DNA from: Hyphomonadaceae bacterium UKL13-1
Lineage (GTDB): Bacteria > Pseudomonadota > Alphaproteobacteria > Caulobacterales > Aquidulcibacteraceae
DNA length: 64,000 bases
Assembly: GCA_001602435.1 (NCBI GenBank)
Contig: CP012156.1
Span: 496,001-560,000 of the forward strand
Direction of reading: 5' to 3'
The notes under the pieces are model-generated. The model saw only the letters and a list, made by a program, of their open reading frames with translations, searched no databases and was not told the DNA's origin. The translations under genes and the position numbers were made by a program. Of the stretch, positions 27,053-36,507 are shown one piece after another. Each line of letters opens with the position of its first letter. Position 1 is the stretch's first letter.

Positions 27053-27107
27053 GCTGCTAAAGCACTGCCATCGCTACAGGCCTTGAACCTGTGGGGAAGG
27101 AGAGAGC

Positions 27108-28307
27108 ATGTCGTTAGATACATTTGGGGCTCGCGCTGACGCTGGCCCGTCAACCATTCCAGATATTGATTTGGGCTTTGATAAGCCCCGCGCCAAAACC
27201 CGTGTGGTTGTTGCCATGTCCGGCGGCGTGGATTCCTCCGTTGTTGCCGCATTGGTGCAAGCCGCGGGCTATGAAACCATTGGCATCACTTTGCAGCTTT
27301 ATGACCATGGCGCAGCCCTCAAAAAGCAAGGGGCATGCTGCGCCGGGCAAGACATTCACGATGCGCGCCGGGTCGCCGATCAGATCGGCATTGCCCATTA
27401 TGTGCTCGACTACGAAAGCCGCTTTAAAGAAGCCGTGATCGACAATTTTGCGGATACCTATCTCGCGGGCTTCACGCCCATTCCCTGCGTCCGCTGCAAC
27501 CAAAGTGTGAAATTTAAGGACTTGCTGGAAACAGCCCGTGACCTCGGGGCCGATTGCTTGGTGACCGGCCATTATGTTGGCCGCGTGGATGGACCCGAAG
27601 GGGCAGAAATGCGCCGCGCCGCCGATGCAGCGCGCGACCAATCCTATTTTCTGTTCGCAACCACGCGGGCGCAATTGGGCTTTTTGCGGTTCCCGCTGGC
27701 GGACTTGCCTAAGCCTGCCGTGCGCGACATTGCAGCCGCCCTGAATTTACCCGTAGCGATAAAGCCAGACAGCCAAGACATTTGCTTTGTGCCAAATGGC
27801 AAATATGCCGACGTGGTGGCCAAGCTGCGCCCAGGCGCGGCCGAACCCGGTGAGATTTTGCACGTCGACGGGCGGGTTCTAGGCACCCATGATGGCGTGA
27901 TCCATTTCACCGTTGGTCAAAGACGTGGATTGGGCATCGCAACGGGTGAGCCCTTGTTTGTCGTCAAATTGGATGCGGCAGCCAAGCAGGTGATTGTTGG
28001 GCCGAAAGAGTGCCTAGCAGTCACCCACATCACGCTCACAGATGTGAACTGGATCGGCGAACACGTTGCGGGTGAGGATGCGCTGGACGGACGGCGTGTG
28101 TTGGCGCGTGTGCGCTCTACCCGCCCACCGGTGCCAGGGACCTTGCATATCGGGGCAGGGTGGTCCGTTGTCTTGGATGATCCCGAAGAAGGCGTCGCAC
28201 CTGGGCAAGCTTGTGTGTTTTATGACCCTCAAGATCATGGCGACCGAGTCCTTGGTGGTGGCTGGATTGCTGCGACCGCCCTGCGCGGCGAAGGTGTGGC
28301 GCTGTAG
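27108..28307 (+). CDS. mnmA: tRNA-specific 2-thiouridylase MnmA
   Basis: A 399-residue enzyme that thiolates U34 of Lys, Glu and Gln tRNAs. The PP-loop is [17 protein letters not shown]. The catalytic Cys pair is in [12 protein letters not shown] and [14 protein letters not shown], and [16 protein letters not shown] is the C-terminal signature. GGAGAG lies before the ATG. An N-terminal extension of about 30 residues precedes the PP-loop. Confidence 0.96.
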   Translation: MSLDTFGARADAGPSTIPDIDLGFDKPRAKTRVVVAMSGGVDSSVVAALVQAAGYETIGITLQLYDHGAALKKQGACCAGQDIHDARRVADQIGIAHYVLDYESRFKEAVIDNFADTYLAGFTPIPCVRCNQSVKFKDLLETARDLGADCLVTGHYVGRVDGPEGAEMRRAADAARDQSYFLFATTRAQLGFLRFPLADLPKPAVRDIAAALNLPVAIKPDSQDICFVPNGKYADVVAKLRPGAAEPGEILHVDGRVLGTHDGVIHFTVGQRRGLGIATGEPLFVVKLDAAAKQVIVGPKECLAVTHITLTDVNWIGEHVAGEDALDGRRVLARVRSTRPPVPGTLHIGAGWSVVLDDPEEGVAPGQACVFYDPQDHGDRVLGGGWIAATALRGEGVAL

Positions 28308-28338
28308 CCCTAAGCCGAAGTCTGGGTTAGATCGACAT

Positions 28339-28860
28339 ATGCCCACTTATCATCAGCCCAAGAAAATGAGTTTTGTGCCCCCGATTTTGCGGCGCAGGTT
28401 TATCGTGCCGGATAATCCCCGCGAGCTGGGTACCTTGGTTGCCATCATCGGCCTTGCAATCTCTTTGATTTCAGCAGGACCGACGGTCTTGGATTTGACC
28501 CAATGGATGGGTAAGCGACAAGCCGAAGCTAAGTTGGTCGCCACTGTGCCCTTCCGCGCCAATCTGGAAAGCCGCCTCGTGGGCGTTTATTTGTTTGACG
28601 ATGAGAACAAGCTGCAAGTCGCCGTGCGCGGGGACCGTGTTTATTTGAGCAAAGCGGCTGTTGCGCCAAAGGCGTTGGTCGTGTGGCGGGCGGGACGGTC
28701 TGACAAAGCCAAGACCATGTTCCAGTATCTCGACTATCTCTTAGGTCTGCCCATTGGCCTAACCGTCTTGGCTTGGGGCTTGACGATCCGAGTTAAGCGA
28801 CCCGATCCGTTTGAGGAGGCGATGGCCGATCGGTCAGACGAAAGCGGTCCTGCTGCATGA
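28339..28860 (+). CDS. Hypothetical protein with two membrane segments
   Basis: A 173-residue protein. Hydrophobic segments lie near residues 36-57 (LVAIIGLAISLISAGPTVL) and 135-153 (YLLGLPIGLTVLAWGLTI). Between them is a soluble loop that would face the periplasm. Function is not recognised. The ATG at 28339 starts just after mnmA ends, and the stop overlaps the rlmJ start (ATGA), so it probably belongs to an mnmA-rlmJ operon. Confidence 0.75.
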   Translation: MPTYHQPKKMSFVPPILRRRFIVPDNPRELGTLVAIIGLAISLISAGPTVLDLTQWMGKRQAEAKLVATVPFRANLESRLVGVYLFDDENKLQVAVRGDRVYLSKAAVAPKALVVWRAGRSDKAKTMFQYLDYLLGLPIGLTVLAWGLTIRVKRPDPFEEAMADRSDESGPAA

Positions 28861-29690
28861 ACTATCGTCACGCCTTTCACGCCGGCAATTTCGCCGATGT
28901 TTGGAAGCATTTAGTCCTTGTACTCAGCCTCGATCATTTGCGGCTAAAGGAAGCCCCGTTCCGCGTCTTGGATGTGTTTGCGGGCATCGGCACCTATGAC
29001 CTCTCCAGCGAGGAAGCCGCACGCAGCCCCGAGTGGCAGGATGGGATTGGCCGCTTGTGGGCGGCAGAAAACCCGCCGGCACCTGTTCAACGCTACCTCG
29101 ACCTTGTGGCTGCGGCAGGCGACGGCCCCAATACTTATCCGGGCTCACCCGCCCTGATCGCAGAGATGTTGCGCTATCAGGACAAAGCTTTGTTCTGTGA
29201 GCTGCATCCAATTGACTTTGAAACGCTCGCGACGCGCTTTGACCGCGCACGCGGCATCAAGGTGGAGCGTCGCGATGCGTGGGAGGCTGTACGCGCCCAT
29301 TTGCCACCGGTTGAGCGGCGCGGACTGGTCCTGATCGACCCGCCTTTTGAACGCCCAGGCGAATTTGAGCGTTTGGTGGAAGCGTTGCAGGATGGCCTTA
29401 GTCGATGGGCCACCGGAACCTATATTCTCTGGCATGCGGACAAGGATAGCTACGTCACCGGGGAATATCGCCGTGCCTTGGCCGAGACCGAAGCGCGGCT
29501 TTTGGCTGCGGATTTGCAGGTTTGTGCCCCCCACGAAGGCCAAGGTTTGGTGAGTGCCGGGGTCACAATTGCCAACCCACCATTCGGTTTGGAAGAGGCC
29601 TTGCGTGAGGCTGGGGGCTATTTAGCCTCACTTTTTGCACGCGGAAGCGGGGCAAAGGCTGAAATAGCGCGCATTTCTGGCCGTTGGTGA
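28857..29690 (+). CDS. rlmJ: 23S rRNA A2030 N6-methyltransferase RlmJ
   Basis: A 277-residue SAM-dependent methyltransferase. It opens with NYRHAFHAGNFADVWKH, the RlmJ N-terminal signature. Motif I is VLDVFAGIGTYDL and the catalytic motif is LIDPPFE. Length matches the family (about 280). It methylates A2030 in 23S rRNA before subunit assembly. It is coupled to the preceding membrane-protein gene by a four-base overlap. Confidence 0.95.
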   Translation: MNYRHAFHAGNFADVWKHLVLVLSLDHLRLKEAPFRVLDVFAGIGTYDLSSEEAARSPEWQDGIGRLWAAENPPAPVQRYLDLVAAAGDGPNTYPGSPALIAEMLRYQDKALFCELHPIDFETLATRFDRARGIKVERRDAWEAVRAHLPPVERRGLVLIDPPFERPGEFERLVEALQDGLSRWATGTYILWHADKDSYVTGEYRRALAETEARLLAADLQVCAPHEGQGLVSAGVTIANPPFGLEEALREAGGYLASLFARGSGAKAEIARISGRW

Positions 29691-29898
29691 GGTTGCTTCT
29701 CGTCTCACACTCGCGCATAAGGCGATAGCAGGTTCGTTTTTAACAAACTGAAATGACCGCACCGGCCCCGCTACTGGTCGCACACGCCCCATTCATTGCG
29801 TGCAAGACCAGAGACAGTTTGGGTTCTGTGCTGGTCTGTCTCAGTCGAGATGGCCCTGTGGCGGCGCAACCCTGCTCCGTCGGTTCCCGGGGAATTAC

Positions 29899-30879
<981 letters not shown>

Positions 30880-30908
30880 GCGATAAGCCGGGGTGATTTC
30901 AGCTCCGG

Positions 30909-31694
30909 TTAATTGCTTGCACTAACACGATAGCGCCGCCCTTGGACTTTGATCTGGGGCGGCGTTTTTGTGCGTTCAAAGGCCCGCCAAGCAGGCTCTA
31001 GGTCGCGCCAGAAGTTTGCCTTCGGTCCTTGGCCGATTTGCAGCATCCGAAATGACGTCATTTGAAACGGGAAAATATGAAATGGGATGGATGCTTGCCC
31101 ATTCACCAATGCCGAATAGGCGATGGTATAGACTTCTTCCATATCTTGATCGGTTAAGCCGTAATGTCGCCCAGAGGCACAGCCCGCTTGCAACAAGCTG
31201 GGCGCGCCGCGCCAGCCCCGCCCGCGATCATAGGCATTTGGCCAATTAAGATTGATCCCCAAATAGCCGACGCCCTGTGGCCGCATCTGCGCAGCAGTCA
31301 GGGTGTAGAAGCCCTCAGGCTGCCCCGTCGACGCACTTTGGCGCGGCCCTAAAGTCCCGTCCTTGCCGCAAATCTTGAAGTTCCGCAGACGACTATAAGA
31401 ACCAGAGGCAGCCTTCACCCACACTTCTAACCGGTCTTGTTCTCGGATCAGGCGAAAATAGACCGGTGCGCCCAAAGTCAGGCCAAGGTCTGAATAGGCA
31501 AAGGCCAAACGCTGGCGCGTGCGTTCAATCGCATCGGCACCTACCGAGGAAACCGCCACCCGCACCCGCGGGCTTGCCTTGGCCTTTGTTTCCGCACTGA
31601 CGGTTTCCACGTTCGCCGTCGCGAGCAGCAGCGCCGCCGCACACGCAGCCAAGATGAGGCGGCGGGACAGTGCCTTTGGTAACGCAGAACCCAT
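30909..31694 (-). CDS. YafK/YkuD-type L,D-transpeptidase-like protein lacking catalytic Cys
   Basis: A 261-residue exported protein with a signal segment (residues 10-35). The fold markers FKICGKDGTLGPRQS, GFYTLTAAQM, LNLNWPNAYDRG-like and FHIFPFQMTS match the YafK branch of L,D-transpeptidases. The usual motif HGxCxSxGC[YF]AMT reads LQAGCASGRHYGLT here, so both the His and the catalytic Cys are gone. It may be an inactive homologue with a binding role. It is convergent with the cold-shock gene. Confidence 0.78.
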   Translation of the reverse strand: MGSALPKALSRRLILAACAAALLLATANVETVSAETKAKASPRVRVAVSSVGADAIERTRQRLAFAYSDLGLTLGAPVYFRLIREQDRLEVWVKAASGSYSRLRNFKICGKDGTLGPRQSASTGQPEGFYTLTAAQMRPQGVGYLGINLNWPNAYDRGRGWRGAPSLLQAGCASGRHYGLTDQDMEEVYTIAYSALVNGQASIPFHIFPFQMTSFRMLQIGQGPKANFWRDLEPAWRAFERTKTPPQIKVQGRRYRVSASN

Positions 31695-31875
31695 GGTGTT
31701 TCCTCAAATATTAAGTCTTTTTTTGCACGGCGGCTGGCTCAGCATGCTGACCCCGCAGACGGCACAGTTTGAATCGATCTCGTCAGCAATGTCTACCGCC
31801 CGTGTGGTTGATCTCATGCGACTTAGAGCAATGCCACCTATAGGCTCCAGACCGTTAAAGCGATATAAAACCTCG

Positions 31876-32859
31876 ATGAAACCAAGCATGAACCTGATTA
31901 CCGATGTCCCCGGCCTGAAAATTGGCCAAGCCGAAGATGTGGGCGCTCTGACGGGCGTCACCGTGATTTATCCCGATGTCGCGGCCGTCTGCGGCGTGGA
32001 CGTGCGCGGTGGTGGGCCGGGCACGCGGGAAAGCGACGCTTTAGCGCCAGAGAACCTTGTCGACGCCATAGATGCCTTGGTCCTGTCAGGCGGCTCAGTC
32101 TACGGCTTGGCCGCCGCAGATGGCGTGGCAAGCGTTTTAGGGGCGCGTGGTCGCGGTTTTGGCTTGATTGATCTTCCAGGTGTGCCCCGCTCACCCGTGG
32201 TGCCAGCGGCCATCCTCTACGATTTGGCCAATGGCGGCGAAAAAGGCTGGGGTCAAGACCCGCCCTATCGTGCGCTAGGCGCGCGCGCCCTTGAGGCCGT
32301 CTCAGATCGGTTTGAGCTTGGCGCGCATGGTGCGGGTATAGGCGCGCGGGCAGGGCAGCTGCGCGGCGGCTTAGGTTCAGCCAGTCAACGCACGGCTGAT
32401 GGCATCCATGTGGGCGCGATTGTGGCGGTCAATTGCTTTGGCAGTGTCATCATGCCCGGCAGTGACGCGTTTTGGGCTTGGCCGTTAGAGCAGAATGGGG
32501 AAGCAGGCGGTGCGCGCCCAGACCCCAATTTGGTCGTAGATGGTGATGACTGGGGGCCTGCAAAGGCCAATCCCGCCGCCATCGGCCGCACCAATACGAC
32601 GATTGCCTGTGTCGCCACCGATGTGGCACTGACCCCCGCTCAAGCCAAGCGCGTAGCCCAAATGGCCAGCGCCGGCCTCGCCCGCGCGATCCGACCCGTC
32701 TTTGCCCCATTTGATGGCGATGTGGTGTTTGCCCTATCGACTGCCCAACAAAGTTTGGCTGAGCCAACCCACTTCAATATCGCCCGAATTGGCGCTTTGG
32801 CTGCGGATTGTTTGGCTCGGGCTGTCATGCGTGGCGTCTATGCAGCCAAAGACGCTTGA
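31876..32859 (+). CDS. P1-family (DmpA/S58) peptidase
   Basis: About 327 residues. DVPGLKIGQAEDVGALTGVTV and VLSGGSVYGLAAADGV are the family signatures. The likely self-cleavage site and N-terminal nucleophile lie in GRTNTTIACVATDVA, where Thr would become the active residue after autoprocessing. Relatives are aminopeptidases/esterases. Start ATG 31876 (or 31888) is chosen because the longer frame runs antisense into the upstream gene. Confidence 0.88.
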   Translation: MKPSMNLITDVPGLKIGQAEDVGALTGVTVIYPDVAAVCGVDVRGGGPGTRESDALAPENLVDAIDALVLSGGSVYGLAAADGVASVLGARGRGFGLIDLPGVPRSPVVPAAILYDLANGGEKGWGQDPPYRALGARALEAVSDRFELGAHGAGIGARAGQLRGGLGSASQRTADGIHVGAIVAVNCFGSVIMPGSDAFWAWPLEQNGEAGGARPDPNLVVDGDDWGPAKANPAAIGRTNTTIACVATDVALTPAQAKRVAQMASAGLARAIRPVFAPFDGDVVFALSTAQQSLAEPTHFNIARIGALAADCLARAVMRGVYAAKDA

Positions 32860-32896
32860 TCTTCGCCTCAGTGACGTCTAATGACGCCGCCTCAGC

Positions 32897-32973
32897 GCGC
32901 CCGTAGCTCAGCTGGATAGAGCATCAGACTACGAATCTGAGGGTCGGGCGTTCGAATCGCTCCGGGCGCGCCA
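32897..32973 (+). tRNA. tRNA-Arg (anticodon ACG)
   Basis: A full cloverleaf: acceptor GCGCCCG/CGGGCGC, D-arm with AGCTGGATA loop, anticodon stem TCAGA/TCTGA with loop CTACGAA (anticodon ACG), T-arm with loop TTCGAAT, and encoded CCA. It is intact and forms the left attachment site of the genomic island. Confidence 0.97.
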
Positions 32974-32982
32974 TTAAATCAA
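32926..32982. repeat. Left attachment repeat (attL) in tRNA-Arg
   Basis: The 57 bases from the anticodon arm of tRNA-Arg to nine bases past CCA recur exactly at 57007-57063. After one mismatch the match continues to 33017, and weaker similarity runs to about 33133. The exact part marks the crossover region of island integration. Confidence 0.92.
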
Positions 32983-33018
32983 ACACTTAGCTAGATCCAA
33001 GCCAAACCCCACTGGGGT

Positions 33019-33122
33019 CTGCTACCAATTTGCTACCAAATGCCAAAAATCTAACGGAATGATCTGGAACGACTTTTTTCTGCAGTGGTAGCAGCAGTGA
33101 CCACCAGATTATTGGTAGCAAA
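33019..33122. other. Candidate integrase arm sites, left end
   Basis: CTGCTACCAA (33019-33028) and TTTGCTACCAA (33029-33039) stand in direct repeat, and the reverse form TTGGTAGCAAA lies at 33112-33122, with a weaker GTGGTAGCA at 33085. The same word occurs three times near the integrase gene at the right end. Short repeated words flanking attachment cores are typical arm-type sites of tyrosine recombinases; binding is inferred. Confidence 0.6.
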
Positions 33123-33413
33123 CGGGCATTTCGGCGTTTTCTGGGTGTTTCCGACGCATTCTGATCGTTGCGATTCGATTCGCTGGCTGTGGAAAACATC
33201 TTCACTAATAACGCAAACGGCACTTTTCTTTAATAACGACTTTCGCTGCTAACGCGTGCGTGAATAGCCTAGCTTCTTATTATTCGGCATCCGTCATTAA
33301 TCTGAGCTTTGACTAATGACTCATTGCTTCAACTTGCGCGTGAACTGGCGGCTCGGATTCTAATCAAACTTGATCGCGGCCATTGACCTTGTGAAATGCG
33401 TCCAAGGCTGGCG

Positions 33414-33579
33414 GTCAAGGGGCATAGTCGGCTTGCCGATCACGCTAATTTTGATCAACGCGCAACTTCGATCCTTGCGGATCGAAACGCGCTAAGGCGT
33501 GACCCCTTGAGGGCCAGATTGGGGGCTATAAAATCACTCAACAGCTTCAGGGCAAGCAAAGCGCCGCATTGAAGCTGTT
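33414..33579. other. Structured non-coding segment with nested inverted repeats
   Basis: Within an about 970-base stretch without genes (32,983-33,951), three perfect pairings stand out. TCAAGGGG (33415-33422) pairs with CCCCTTGA (33503-33510). Inside that, TTCGATCC and GGATCGAA form an eight-base stem with a TTGC loop (33467-33486). Next, AACAGCTTCA (33540-33549) pairs with TGAAGCTGTT (33570-33579). This could be a small RNA, a transfer origin or a replication-linked structure; nothing in the bases decides. The rest of the stretch shows no convincing gene. Confidence 0.5.
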
Positions 33580-33888
33580 CCTAGGCCTCCTAGAGGGTGA
33601 CAGTTGTTTGCACCATTTGTGTCGTGGATTTGCGAACTAACTTGGTCCGCTTTGCGCCACGGGTTGCCGTTTAGGGCGGTTTAGCGGCTTATCGAAAGCA
33701 GACATTCACGAGATGGTAGGATAGTTACACTTCAATACGGTTGATTTTCGAAAAACTTCTGGCTGGATTATGAGGGGCTGGGTCACCGTCGAAGGGGCCG
33801 TGGCATTGCGCCTATCCTCATCTTTGTCGGGACTTGGGCGCACCCGACTAAACGGTGTCGGTAGCAACAAATTCTCTGCAATGGATCT

Positions 33889-33903
33889 GCAACATTTCCA
33901 CAA
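33889..33903 (+). promoter_or_regulatory. Shared upstream motif, cytochrome b561 gene
   Basis: GCAACATTTCCACAA lies about 50 bases before the cytochrome b561 start. The same 15-base word with one change (GCAACATTTCCGCAA) lies before the receptor gene at 36508. Both genes flank the response regulator and kinase genes, so this is a candidate binding site of that regulator. Confidence 0.5.
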
Positions 33904-33951
33904 CAAAGCGACAAATCCCTTGGTGCATTAGGGATCGAGGAGGAAATGTTC

Positions 33952-34521
33952 ATGATCGAAAGATATCCACGATTGATGCGGCTTATGCATTGGAGTGCAG
34001 CGGCGCTGATCCTGCCCGCCGTGCTGATCGGACTTGCGCTTGCTTGTAAACTTGTCGTCCCCGATAGCCCAGCCGCAGACTGGTGGACGGATGTTCATGT
34101 GTTGTTGGGGCTGAGCGCATTGGGTATCATGCTCCTGCGGATTATCATTGCGCTACGTTCCGCCAAGCCGCCGATCGCCGGCACGCGCACAGAAGTTTTA
34201 GCTGCAAGGGGCGCGCATTTTGCTTTGTATCTGCTGGTGATCGTCCTGCCGTTGTCGGGATATGCAGGCTGGATTGCTTATGGAGAGGCGCCAAAGCCCT
34301 TCGGTATTCCTTTGCCAAACTTTGAGCCGCTCGCCACCTTCTTAGAAAGCAAAAAAGCTGGTGAGTGGCTTTGGCCCGTCCACGAATATGCCGGCCTTGC
34401 GCTTACCGCCTTGCTGGTCATCCATGTGGCGGCTGTTGTTCGCCGGAGCTGGCTTGCGCGCAACAGCGACAGGGTCGACGGTCTCAATCGAATGCGCGCC
34501 GGCCCAGCTAAACCGCTCTAA
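33952..34521 (+). CDS. Cytochrome b561 family protein
   Basis: A 189-residue four-helix membrane protein. Candidate haem ligands are the His residues in RLMHWS, WTDVHVLLG, ARGAHFALY, WPVHEYAG and LVIHVAAV, matching bacterial CybB-type b561. Such proteins pass electrons from quinol or superoxide. I chose ATG 33952 because GAGGAGG lies eight bases before it; the ATG at 33946 is too close. It is the first gene of a four-gene cluster with a two-component system and a receptor. Confidence 0.88.
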   Translation: MIERYPRLMRLMHWSAAALILPAVLIGLALACKLVVPDSPAADWWTDVHVLLGLSALGIMLLRIIIALRSAKPPIAGTRTEVLAARGAHFALYLLVIVLPLSGYAGWIAYGEAPKPFGIPLPNFEPLATFLESKKAGEWLWPVHEYAGLALTALLVIHVAAVVRRSWLARNSDRVDGLNRMRAGPAKPL

Positions 34522-34549
34522 CAAACAACGCTCATTAAGGCCCTTGCGT

Positions 34550-35266
34550 ATGACGACTGCAGCAATTATCCCTAACAGTGTGACGCTCGCCGGGGTCAAA
34601 ATTCTGATTGTTGAAGACGAACCCGAAATAGCGGAGATCGTCGATGCGTTTTTTCGCCGCGAAAACGCCGATTGCCTCATTGTCGGAGATGGCGAAAGTG
34701 CGGTGGATAGTTCACGCTGGTGGCAGCCTGATATCGTCATCCTTGATCTGGGTCTCCCCCGGCGTGATGGTATGTCGGTTTTGGCTCAATTGCGCGTTGG
34801 GCCAGTCCAACCCGGTGTCATCATCCTCAGTGCCCTCGGTGAGCCGATCGACAAGCTGGCGGGGTTCCGGCTCGGGTGCGATGATTATGTCGTCAAACCT
34901 TTCGACCCACATGAAATCGTTGCGCGTGCCAAGGTGCTGGCGGGCAGGCAACGCCGCGAGGCGGCACACACCGTTCGGTCTTTTGGCAATATTCGGATCG
35001 ATGTGGATGCGTTCTGCGCGTTCGTTGGACCCCAGCCCCTTGACCTGACGCCGACCGAATTCAAGTTGCTGGATCTGTTCGTCGAGCGGGGGGGCAGACT
35101 CATCACACGCGGCCAGATTGTCGATCTCGCGCTGGACGAGGAAGCGTTTGACCGCTCCGTCGATCCCCATATCAGCCGTCTACGCCAGAAAATAAAACGC
35201 CAGCCCGGCAGTGGCGTACGCCTCACCAGCATTCGCGGCCAAGGCTATCGATTGGATCTCGTATGA
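34550..35266 (+). CDS. OmpR-family response regulator
   Basis: About 238 residues. The receiver domain (about 17-130) has the acidic pocket IVEDEPE, the phospho-acceptor Asp in IVILDLGLPRRDG, and the conserved Lys in DDYVVKPFDPHE. The C-terminal winged helix (about 145-236) ends with VDPHISRLRQKI and TSIRGQGYRLDLV. It overlaps the kinase gene by four bases. Its likely targets are the two genes sharing the GCAACATTTCC motif. Confidence 0.94.
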   Translation: MTTAAIIPNSVTLAGVKILIVEDEPEIAEIVDAFFRRENADCLIVGDGESAVDSSRWWQPDIVILDLGLPRRDGMSVLAQLRVGPVQPGVIILSALGEPIDKLAGFRLGCDDYVVKPFDPHEIVARAKVLAGRQRREAAHTVRSFGNIRIDVDAFCAFVGPQPLDLTPTEFKLLDLFVERGGRLITRGQIVDLALDEEAFDRSVDPHISRLRQKIKRQPGSGVRLTSIRGQGYRLDLV

Positions 35267-36414
35267 TATTGGGTTTACGTGCGAGGATCGCGCTTAGCGC
35301 CATCCTCATGAGTGTGATCGCAGCACTGGTAGCGGCGTTGGCGCCCGACTATGTCTATAGTCTGCGCGACCAGCTATTCATGGCCAGTCTAGCACCTGCC
35401 GAGAAGATGCAATTGGGGCGCTTACTTGAAACATCTGGACAGTGCTCGCCGTTGGTTTACGACTTCAAGATGGATCACGGCTTTGCGCCTTGGCGACTGA
35501 ATTACGGCTGGGCTTTAGGCGGACTTATCGGGTTGACCGCCATCTGTTGCGCCGGGTTTGCGGTCATCTCTGCAGGACGGATCGCGGCACCTATCGAGGC
35601 AATTGCCAGCAGCGCACGCAAAATCGCAACAGGTGACCGGCACGCCCCGGCACCAATTGGTCGGGGCGTCCCGCTGGAAATCGCCGCACTGCACCGCGAC
35701 TTTACGGCAATGACCAATGCCTTGTCCGCTGCCGACAATGATGTGCGCATGCGTTCTGCCGCCATCGCCCATGAACTCCGCACACCTTTGTCAGTCTTGC
35801 GTGGCCGTTTGATCGGCGTGCAATCAGGTGTTTTCCCGCTTGACGCCACATTACTAAACGGTCTGTTGCGCCAGATCGGTCTTGTCGATCAGCTAGTCGC
35901 CGACCTCAATATGCTGGCGTCACCGCTGGGCATCGACATGCAGCTAGACCTCGAGCCTGTTGCAATGGACCGTCTCGCCGCGTCGGTCATTGAGACGTTG
36001 CAACTTGACGCAGCTGAACAGGGCAACACCTTGAAGTTGGTTGCCACGCCGATTGTTGCACAGGTTGATCCTGGGCGCATTGAGCGCGCGTTAGTTAATC
36101 TGGTTGCCAACGCCATTCGTTATGCGCCGGGAAGCGAAATTCAAGTGTCTGTGCGCTCTGCCGCCGATCAAATCCTATTGTCGGTGCTCGACACTGGCCC
36201 CGGATGGCCCAGTGACGACCCACAATCTTTTGCTGCCGCCTTTGTTCGTGGCGACCAGTCACGATCCCGCCAATCGGGTGGCTCGGGGCTGGGCCTCGCA
36301 ATCGTCACTGCCATCGCCCGCGCACATGGCGGATCATTGCGACTGAGCGCAGGGCAAGGTGGCGGCGCGCTCGCCGAAATCATCATCCCCATTGGCGGAG
36401 AAGGTAAAGCCTGA
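35263..36414 (+). CDS. Sensor histidine kinase of the b561 cluster
   Basis: A 383-residue kinase with membrane segments near residues 6-28 and 84-106 around a short periplasmic loop that holds one Cys. A HAMP domain follows, then the phospho-acceptor motif AAIAHELRTPLSVLRGRL. The ATP-binding domain has NLVANAIRYAP (N box), DTGPGWP (G1) and GGSGLGLAIV (G2). It is translationally coupled to the regulator gene. The signal is unknown; b561 and the receptor suggest redox or metal sensing. Confidence 0.93.
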   Translation: MILGLRARIALSAILMSVIAALVAALAPDYVYSLRDQLFMASLAPAEKMQLGRLLETSGQCSPLVYDFKMDHGFAPWRLNYGWALGGLIGLTAICCAGFAVISAGRIAAPIEAIASSARKIATGDRHAPAPIGRGVPLEIAALHRDFTAMTNALSAADNDVRMRSAAIAHELRTPLSVLRGRLIGVQSGVFPLDATLLNGLLRQIGLVDQLVADLNMLASPLGIDMQLDLEPVAMDRLAASVIETLQLDAAEQGNTLKLVATPIVAQVDPGRIERALVNLVANAIRYAPGSEIQVSVRSAADQILLSVLDTGPGWPSDDPQSFAAAFVRGDQSRSRQSGGSGLGLAIVTAIARAHGGSLRLSAGQGGGALAEIIIPIGGEGKA

Positions 36415-36431
36415 ACCATCGTTAGCCGTTC

Positions 36432-36454
36432 GCAACATTTCCGCAATTTTCCGC
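36432..36454 (+). promoter_or_regulatory. Shared upstream motif and direct repeat before receptor gene
   Basis: GCAACATTTCCGCAA (36432-36446) matches the motif before cytochrome b561. TTTCCGC occurs twice, ten bases apart (36438-36444 and 36448-36454), the one-helical-turn spacing typical of OmpR-family dimers. It lies about 55 bases before the receptor start. Confidence 0.5.
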
Positions 36455-36507
36455 CAACGCTGTTGCAGCTCTGACAAGTTATTGCGTCCCCAGAATTGGG
36501 AGCGCAC

